Of a stretch of DNA of 64,000 nt, positions 58,501 through 64,000 are shown piece after piece (within the stretch, counting starts at the first letter, position 1; each line of letters starts with the position of its first letter). The notes below the pieces were generated by a model that had not been told where the DNA came from, made no database searches, and was given only the letters and a program-made list of their open reading frames with translations. A program made the translations under genes and the position numbers. The stretch spans positions 3,162,001 through 3,226,000 of the forward strand of contig JARKIF010000001.1 in NCBI GenBank assembly GCA_029378245.1, in the 5' to 3' direction. This DNA comes from Roridomyces roridus (lineage: Eukaryota > Basidiomycota > Agaricomycetes > Agaricales > Mycenaceae).

Positions 58501-59149
58501 CCGTCCCTCGGCAAAGGTACTTTGCACCCCAGTGGCAAGTCGTGCGCCTTGCGGGCCTCGCCAGGCCTCAGTGCTCACCGAGAGGCCGAGCTCTTTGCCA
58601 TTCAATCTCTTGCAGTTCACGAGATTCCCCAAAAGTGCATCAACGCAGCCTATCACAGACCCGTTAATTTGTGGGCAGCTCTGAATGACATTTATTTATT
58701 GGTGGCTTCGAGTTCTTCAGGTAGGACCACCTGTAGCGGCCAGGCACTTTTGTTTGGATGGCCAGCTGGCTATCAGCTGAGAATTATGGCTGGAACACTC
58801 GGCTGATAGCCAGCCGTCATCCGGCTGTGTCCAGGATCCGTATCAGCTGGTGTTGACTGGACGCGCCGGCTGGATACAACATGACGGCACTTTGGCGGTG
58901 TAAGCTGGAGATACTTAATGACAGACCCACTGTTTGATAGCCTGGTTCCCTGTCAATATCTGCTGGGAGCGGCTTTTTGGACCCAATATTCAGCAGATAC
59001 CCAATCCATTAGGCGGAGATCTGGCTCCCAAGGGTCATGGATGCAGGAAGGAATGTAATAAAACCCATAAAAGGGTGGCACTTACGAGAATCGAACGCGT
59101 GATTGCTGTTTTGATTTTAATTTCATCCACGAACCAACCGCGCTTCGTA
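55596..59149. mobile_element. Non-autonomous DNA transposon with long terminal inverted repeats
   Basis: The outer 249 bases of each end (55596-55844 and 58901-59149) are inverted copies with about three mismatches; both ends begin TACGAAGCGCGG. The homology then continues for a further 64 bases (55845-55908 against 57576-57639), interrupted on the right by a second element. Total inverted repeat is therefore about 313 bases, and the element without the insertion is about 2.3 kb. Flanked by the 7-bp duplication ATCATGG. The interior has no transposase-like frame; its frames of up to 97 codons are Gly/Pro/Ser-rich and look accidental. A family with 7-8 bp duplications (P-like or hAT-like) is possible, but not proven. 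Confidence 0.85.
57642..58900. mobile_element. Nested non-autonomous element with TA duplication (Tc1/mariner-like)
   Basis: Inserted in the right inverted repeat of the larger transposon. Ends are inverted: CACCGCCAGAGTGC on the left and, read from the right, CACCGCCAAAGTGC. TA stands on both sides (57640-57641 and 58901-58902), and the left inverted repeat of the host element has the uninterrupted site CTAGAC-TA-AGCTGG at 55839-55849 on the minus strand. Subterminal DNA is rich in CAGCTGG and GGCTGG. The longest frame, 58195-58806, is 203 codons without a DDE-type motif, so the element needs a transposase from elsewhere. Confidence 0.85.
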
Positions 59150-59156
59150 ATCATGG
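59150..59156. repeat. Target-site duplication, right
   Basis: ATCATGG, the partner of 55589-55595. It contains an ATG that opens a short frame MEDGSKEIVMIKSSRND. Confidence 0.8.
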
Positions 59157-59211
59157 AGGATGGAAGCAAGGAGATCGTGATGATCAAATCCAGCCGCAAT
59201 GATGCATCGGC

Positions 59212-59901
59212 ATGAAACCTGACTCAACCACCATCATGGAACTCACCCCATTCTGCGTTGGAATGCAAGAGCACCCATCTGCACCTGCCGAACGAGCCAA
59301 GTTGACTTCCCTAGACGGAAGTGCACCACTCGACCCACTTTCCTTGCATCTTTCTCTCCGGTGTGCCTCCTCCATCTTGTGCTGGCATCGAACGGAATTT
59401 GAATCAAGAACTTCAAGGCTCGCATACACCACCGGCTCAGCTATTGGGTCTCTGCCACCCTCTACCGAATCTTGCCTCGCTGCATTCGTGGTTCCTAATA
59501 ACGTCGGGCTGACGGCCGGAGCGCGCGCATGGTCAAAACATGCTCATCGCTCGCAGCCTCAGGATACTCCCACGTCGGAAGAGTTGGAGGTCAAGAAGAA
59601 GAAAGCTGCGGAGGCTAGCGCTGGGTGGTGGGGTCGAGCGTCGGGTCCCGTAGCGAAAATCAACGAAGGCGCGCTGGAGTTGTTTTGGAAGGTGATCAAC
59701 TCTGCGACGTGGAGAAATTTGCACTGGCTACCGCACCAGGTGCTTGTGTATGAGGTGAGGGTAGCTGATGGGTACGGTATGCGGTGGTCTCAAGACCGGA
59801 GTAAGGTCGATGAAGATGGGGCGGAGGGGCCCGAGTGGATATTCCGTGGATTCGTGGAGCCGATGATGGAGGGTGGGCATGAAGTGGGATGGAGACATTA
59901 G
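59212..59901 (+). CDS. Conserved fungal protein of unknown function
   Basis: The C-terminal 110 residues look strongly conserved: VGLTAGARAWSKHAHRS, then after a Lys/Glu-rich linker GWWGRASGPVAKINEGAL, ELFWKVINSATWRN, LHWLPHQVLVYEVRVADGYG and EWIFRGFVEPMMEGGHEVGW. I remember similar sequences from other fungi without a known role. The N-terminal half (MKPDSTTIMELTPF from 59212) is less convincing; the real start may be the ATG at 59153 or 59236 with a splice before SLAAF-like PPSTESCLAAFVVPNN. The transposon ends 62 bases upstream, so the promoter is likely displaced. Tail-to-tail with the F-box gene. Confidence 0.65.
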   Translation: MKPDSTTIMELTPFCVGMQEHPSAPAERAKLTSLDGSAPLDPLSLHLSLRCASSILCWHRTEFESRTSRLAYTTGSAIGSLPPSTESCLAAFVVPNNVGLTAGARAWSKHAHRSQPQDTPTSEELEVKKKKAAEASAGWWGRASGPVAKINEGALELFWKVINSATWRNLHWLPHQVLVYEVRVADGYGMRWSQDRSKVDEDGAEGPEWIFRGFVEPMMEGGHEVGWRH

Positions 59902-59952
59902 AGATGTCATTTGGGTTAGATACAGTTGGTAATGTACAATGTTAAGCTACAA

Positions 59953-60657
59953 TTAACACCGAAGAATCGAAACATTCAACATCTCGAAGCGACAGGAAGA
60001 ATCAACTTCGAGCACCCGCGTGTTGGGACAAGCCTCGAGCATATCCCTCGTCATGGCATCCCCTACACCGATGACAGCCAAGTTGGCTATAGACGGCGCG
60101 TACCACCGGATACTGCGTTGCGCCCTTTGCGGAAATTTGGCGGCAGCACCCGAGTCATCTCCGCTAAATGAACATCGGAGCTCGAGGTGTGTGATGGATG
60201 GAGGGAGAGAGGCAAGACCGTGCCTCCGGAAGAGGTCCGACTCGCACAGGGCGTCCAGATAATGCACGCTGAGATGGTGCAAATTCGGAGTCGCGTCGAA
60301 CACGTCGAGACGGTCCAGGAGGTCGATTAATGCGGCTTCCATGATCAAGACTGTCCGTTTTGTGTTGCTAGTATCATTATCTTTCTTGTGGGAGGGACTG
60401 CCACCGATTTGAACGGTGAGGGACCGAACGGCGAGTCCGTCCATGGGACGGGATATTAGGTGCCCCAAGAAACGGCCGCTGGATGCTGGAGATGTAATGT
60501 AGACGTCTCGAGACGAGACGAGGTCGAACGTTTCGGCCCAAGTGGAATTGACGAGTCTCGAGGTTTGCATGAGGGTACGCTCTTGGGGAGAAAGAGGCAT
60601 GTTCCAAGCAAGTGCTATGATGTCCGTGAGGAGCTCGACGGGGAGGTGGGGGTGCAT
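59953..60657 (-). CDS. F-box protein
   Basis: 234 residues, intronless. The N-terminus HLPVELLTDIIALAWNMP with RTLMQTSRLVNSTWAETF is an F-box (binds Skp1 of an SCF ubiquitin ligase). What follows is consistent with degenerate leucine-rich repeats: HHLSVHYLDALCESDL, LPPSITHLELRCSF, IANLAVIGVGDAMTRDML. This layout is common in Agaricomycetes, where F-box proteins are numerous. Target unknown. Stop at 59953, about 50 bases from the end of the previous gene. Confidence 0.7.
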   Translation of the reverse strand: MHPHLPVELLTDIIALAWNMPLSPQERTLMQTSRLVNSTWAETFDLVSSRDVYITSPASSGRFLGHLISRPMDGLAVRSLTVQIGGSPSHKKDNDTSNTKRTVLIMEAALIDLLDRLDVFDATPNLHHLSVHYLDALCESDLFRRHGLASLPPSITHLELRCSFSGDDSGAAAKFPQRAQRSIRWYAPSIANLAVIGVGDAMTRDMLEACPNTRVLEVDSSCRFEMLNVSILRC

Positions 60658-60683
60658 GATTGAGGCGATTGGGCGAGCTAGCG

Positions 60684-60691
60684 CTTATATA
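60684..60691 (-). promoter_or_regulatory. TATA box of the F-box gene
   Basis: TATATAAG on the minus strand about 30 bases before ATG 60657; so close that the leader would be very short. Confidence 0.45.
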
Positions 60692-60733
60692 TCGCATAGA
60701 TCGGCGCAATGCGGGCTTCGTCAGCGCCATACT

Positions 60734-60856
60734 CGAGAGACAGCGATTAGGTCGGTAGAACGGCGCGAGAGGGGCCAAAACAGCCGTTGAGACAGCGATT
60801 GCGTCGCGAAAACGGAGGAGATCGAGAGTGAGACAGCGTTTGCGTCGGTGAAGCCT
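60734..60856. repeat. Three degenerate tandem units
   Basis: GAGACAGCGATT, GAGACAGCGATT and GAGACAGCGTTT, each followed by a GTCG-rich stretch and AACGG or similar, at about 60732, 60789 and 60831. Confidence 0.55.
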
Positions 60857-61858
60857 CAGGCACGAATACCAGTTCTGCATTACCCGCGAGCGGAACGATC
60901 GACAAGGTCTCAAAAATTCGTGAGCCGTCGATTGCAGCAGGACAGAGGAGGTGCGCCCTCAGGCTCACAGTTCCACGCAGCACATCGTAGTCGTTGCAGC
61001 AGCCACCTCGTTTTGCGTTGCCGGGTTGCCAAGAGTAAACAGAATTGAGAAAGAGAAAAGAATTCAAAGCAGGTGAAGTACCCGAGAACATAGAGCAAGA
61101 ACACAGACGCAAGTTTAAAGAGATCGAAACGCGACGAGGAACGTAGATACCGCCGTGTCTTCCCAGGTCTTCCCAGTGAATGCCACAGTCGTGTGCTTTA
61201 GAGTCATTGGGAGTCACCTTCATTCTCTTCTATTCCAGCTGTTGTTGTCGGGAGCTGTCCCTACCTACCGCCTCGATATCACCGTCGGCCATTCCTCTCA
61301 TGTCGCTTAGAACAAGAGCCAGGGGGTGTTCGTTCAATCCACCAGCAGAGGCGGAGGTTGAGTGGTCGAACTTCTTTGCCGTCGTTCGCATCAGATCGAT
61401 ATCCTATGCTGCTCCTCCACGACGCAAATCGCAGAGTGCCGTACTCCGTCGCTGCGTGGCATCGACAACGCAAAAAGGCTGGGTAATGACTATTAGGCAC
61501 CCAGCGGCGCCGAGGAGCAGAAGCTAGCAGAAACTAGCAGCAAAAAAATTAATCTCGGGACAGGGAAGTCGAAGCGCTAGAAGCCCCTGGGTCTGCCTCT
61601 TTCTTTTGTCGCCGGTGAGCTCTGGTGAGTCCGGATGGTCGTGAAGACAACGGTATCGCTGATGGAGGATGCTTGCAGACAGACATGACGCAGGATAGAA
61701 CGTCATAGGAAGGGCGGGCGAAAAATTTGCAGAAGGACCCCGGTCACTCCGAGATATCGGCCCAGTGAGATTACAAGAAACGCGGCCTTACTTATTACAA
61801 GAAAACCTCTCACGCGAGGCCGTTTGCCCTTCTCCTCGTGTGGTCGCGTCCTCTCAAC
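60857..61858. other. Intergenic and promoter region of the KRE6-like gene
   Basis: Minus-strand frames near 60910-61220 and 61280-61500 lack motifs. No gene called. Confidence 0.45.
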
Positions 61859-64000
61859 ATGTCTTCGCGTCTCACAAAGCCACGGAATCGCAACTCGACG
61901 GGCGCGACCGACCACCCTCTTTCACCTCCTCGTCCCTTTTTCTTGGCCTCGGGAGAGGATTCCTTGTCCGATTCAGACAAGGAACAAGGACGTGCATCTC
62001 CACCTCCACGCGCCCACCAGGCTCGTCGTCGCTCGGGCATGGCCTCCTCCAGCTCCAGCACCCACTATGCACCTGTAGCTTCCGTCACGCCCATTTCTCC
62101 CAGTTTTTCTCGCCGTGGCTACTCGAATGGACCCGTTAATCCGTTTGAGCACTCAGACACGGGTTATACCTACAGCCAAGAGCACGATGCTTACGCTCCC
62201 GTCAACTCCCCCGGCGTCGAGGACCACGAGCTCTCCCCGACGATGGCATGGAGCCCGACTAGTTTGTACAACGACGAAGAAGCTCCTGCATCTCCCAGGA
62301 GAGCCTCTCGTCTTGGGCCACCTCCCAGCAGTTTCCAGTTCCCTTTCCAAGGTAAACATATTTTTTTCAGCTCCAAGTAAGCCCAACTGACGAAAGCAGC
62401 CCATCCTGGCAATCCAGATCCAATTCCAAGCCGGCGCTCGGGGTCATTCGAAAGTCTCACGACAGACAACCACCGCGGCTTTTCTGAGCTTTCCCATGAA
62501 GCTGCTGCTGGCGCCGCCCCGTCGCCCAACGTGCCGTTCGTGGCCCCGAGCTCCTCGAGTTCGTCCATCAATAACGTCTATCGTGGCTCTGCCGTGGCCA
62601 GTATGATGTCGCCCTCGCAGACCGCTCTCAACACTGCGTATCGGGCTGGGCAGGCATCGGCCAGTCAGTCGGTGCACGAGTTGGGCTCTCCCACGCCGGC
62701 GTTTGCCCAGGGCATCCCTCGCTCGCCATCTCAGACGTTCCGGGCGCCTTTCCTCTCCCCTGCCTCGCGCCCTTCCTCGTCTCTGTGGAGTCCCCCATCA
62801 TACAGCAACTCGCCTGCCGCCAACGGGTCGAGCACAGCACTCGCTCTGCCCGCGCCGCCTGCACCTGCCCCGTCAACGCGTCTTCCCGAAAAGCTGACCA
62901 AGGAAGAGAAGCCGTGGTTACAGGGATCGGCCCCGCGTGCTCGCGTCTCTTGGTGGCTCACGGTGCTCTGCATGTTCATCGGCGTCGCCGGTGCAGCGCT
63001 GCTGTGCTTCTTTGGCATCACCTCCACGCAGGGCTTGGTCTTCAAGGACTCCCAGCTCTGCTCTGTCCTCAGCGACGACTTTAGCAACGGCCTCGACTTG
63101 CAGAATACTTGGAACCGCGATATTCAGGCGGGTGGATTTGGCAACGCCGAGTTCCAGATGACCTCTGGGTTCGACAACGTCTCCTATGTCAAGAACTCGG
63201 AGCTCTACATCTTCCCCCAGTTGACGCAGAACTGGCTCGGGATCGGCCAGATGACGGGCGGGACCATCCAGGTCCCGGACTGCTCGACGGACAACGTCAC
63301 TGCTTGTACCATGTCGGGCAACGGCGTCGACAGTATCATGAACCCCGTCATGAGCGCGCGGCTCAATACGCTTGGCAAGTACTCGATCACTTACGGACGC
63401 GTCGAGGTCGTGGCGAAAATCCCGCGTGGGGATTGGCTCTGGCCGGCGATTTGGATGTTGCCGGTGAACGGGACGTGGCCTATGGGTGGGGAGATGGACA
63501 TTATGGAGGCACGTGGAAACGGGCCTTCGTATCCTGCGCAAGGCACCAACTTTGTCCGCTCGACGATCCAGTACGGCCCGTTTTCGGCGTTGGTCAAGCT
63601 GCTCTATGGGTGGTACGGGCTGAAGCGGACAAGCTTTGACAAAGGGTTCCATACGTATGGAATGGAGTGGGATGAAAAGTTTATGCGGTTTTATGTGGAC
63701 ACGAGGGTGCATACGACGTTGCAGATGACGACCAAGACGGAGAAGCAGGGCTTTTGGGAACGGGCGGGGTTCCCTGCTACGGCGCAGAATGGGTCGTCGG
63801 TGGAGAACGTGGAGAAGCCGGACTCGTATGAGAATATCAACAGTCCGTTTGACCAGCGTGAGTCTCTCTCTTTCCTTTCTTTCGAGGGTGTTGTTGACGA
63901 GGACTTGCAGCCTTCTACCTCATCATCGACCTCGCAGTCGGCGGGACGAGTGGGTGGTTCCCTGATGCTGTCGGCGGCAAACCGTGGCTGGACGGATCGA
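61859..64000 (+). CDS. KRE6/SKN1-like beta-1,6-glucan synthesis protein (GH16), 3' end cut by window
   Basis: Type II membrane protein of the secretory pathway needed for cell-wall beta-1,6-glucan. Starts at ATG 61859 (MSSRLTKPRN). Cytosolic Ser/Pro-rich N-tail of about 330 residues, then one membrane helix (WWLTVLCMFIGVAGAALLCFF), then the lumenal GH16 domain: LCSVLSDDFSNGLDLQNTW, YGRVEVVAKIPRGDWLWPAI, the catalytic motif GGEMDIMEARGN (E-x-D-x-x-E), YGMEWDEKFMRFYVD and, in the last exon, FYLIIDLAVGG. Introns 62352-62399 and 63858-63910. The catalytic glutamates are present. Length and architecture agree with Agaricomycete KRE6 homologues; the final third is beyond the window. Confidence 0.92.

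Noticed and set aside
58195..58806. 203-codon frame as a transposase of the nested element
   Set aside because: No DDE/D catalytic pattern or helix-turn-helix; low-complexity composition.
62918..63712. 264-codon minus-strand frame
   Set aside because: Antisense to the GH16 domain of the KRE6-like gene, whose catalytic motif is on the plus strand.
1..64000. Biosynthetic gene cluster
   Set aside because: P450, ALDH, peroxygenase, methyltransferases and transporters are scattered among housekeeping genes, and no backbone synthase is present.

Overview
This window reads as nuclear DNA of a filamentous basidiomycete, most likely an Agaricomycete. Genes sit on both strands with short gaps. Nearly all carry introns of about 45-60 bases. 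The gene set is typical of that group: a cytochrome P450, a short heme-thiolate peroxygenase, a seven-helix DUF6534-type protein, an F-box protein, secreted small proteins, a KRE6/SKN1-type wall-glucan protein and sugar and drug MFS transporters. I cannot name the genus. Exon limits below were placed by reading frame, splice signals and remembered family motifs, without transcripts or searches.

Layout. 1-8850: P450 (partial, minus), a decayed transposon-related ORF, aldehyde dehydrogenase (plus), a truncated Tudor-like gene (minus), two small membrane proteins and decayed coding fragments. 8850-16770: a large inverted repeat. Two arms of 1961 bp (9059-11019 and 13546-15506) look identical, and each holds a Ran1-like kinase gene whose catalytic residues are lost. 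The 2.5-kb spacer holds a sugar transporter whose 3' end lies inside the left arm. Weaker homology continues outside both arms, and a third relic of the transporter tail lies at 16515-16770. 16812-27060: dual-specificity phosphatase, carnosine N-methyltransferase-like gene, a frameshifted Asn/Ser-rich secreted protein, a DUF5648 secreted protein, a peroxygenase, HIS1, a mitochondrial-type conserved protein and a very small membrane protein.

27452-44368: two diverged copies of a roughly 1050-residue methyltransferase gene face away from each other about 10 kb apart, in inverted arms of about 4 kb. Between them lie an 11-exon ammonium transporter, three copies of another repeat (A, B, C), a short AAGG-rich repeat in two copies and two poorly resolved gene regions. 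45621-54476: a CDCA7-like zinc-finger gene, the DUF6534-type gene and a DHA1 drug/polyamine transporter.

55596-59149: a non-autonomous DNA transposon with 313-bp inverted ends and a 7-bp target duplication. A second TA-flanked element is inserted in its right end, and the intact left end shows the empty site. 59212-64000: a conserved fungal gene whose 5' side abuts the transposon, an F-box gene and the start of a KRE6/SKN1-like gene cut by the window edge.

The genes do not form one pathway. The unifying theme is structural: inverted duplication at several scales (the kinase palindrome, the methyltransferase pair, repeats A/B and the transposon ends). Four introns with GC instead of GT donors, each required to keep a conserved protein in frame, are a second recurring feature.
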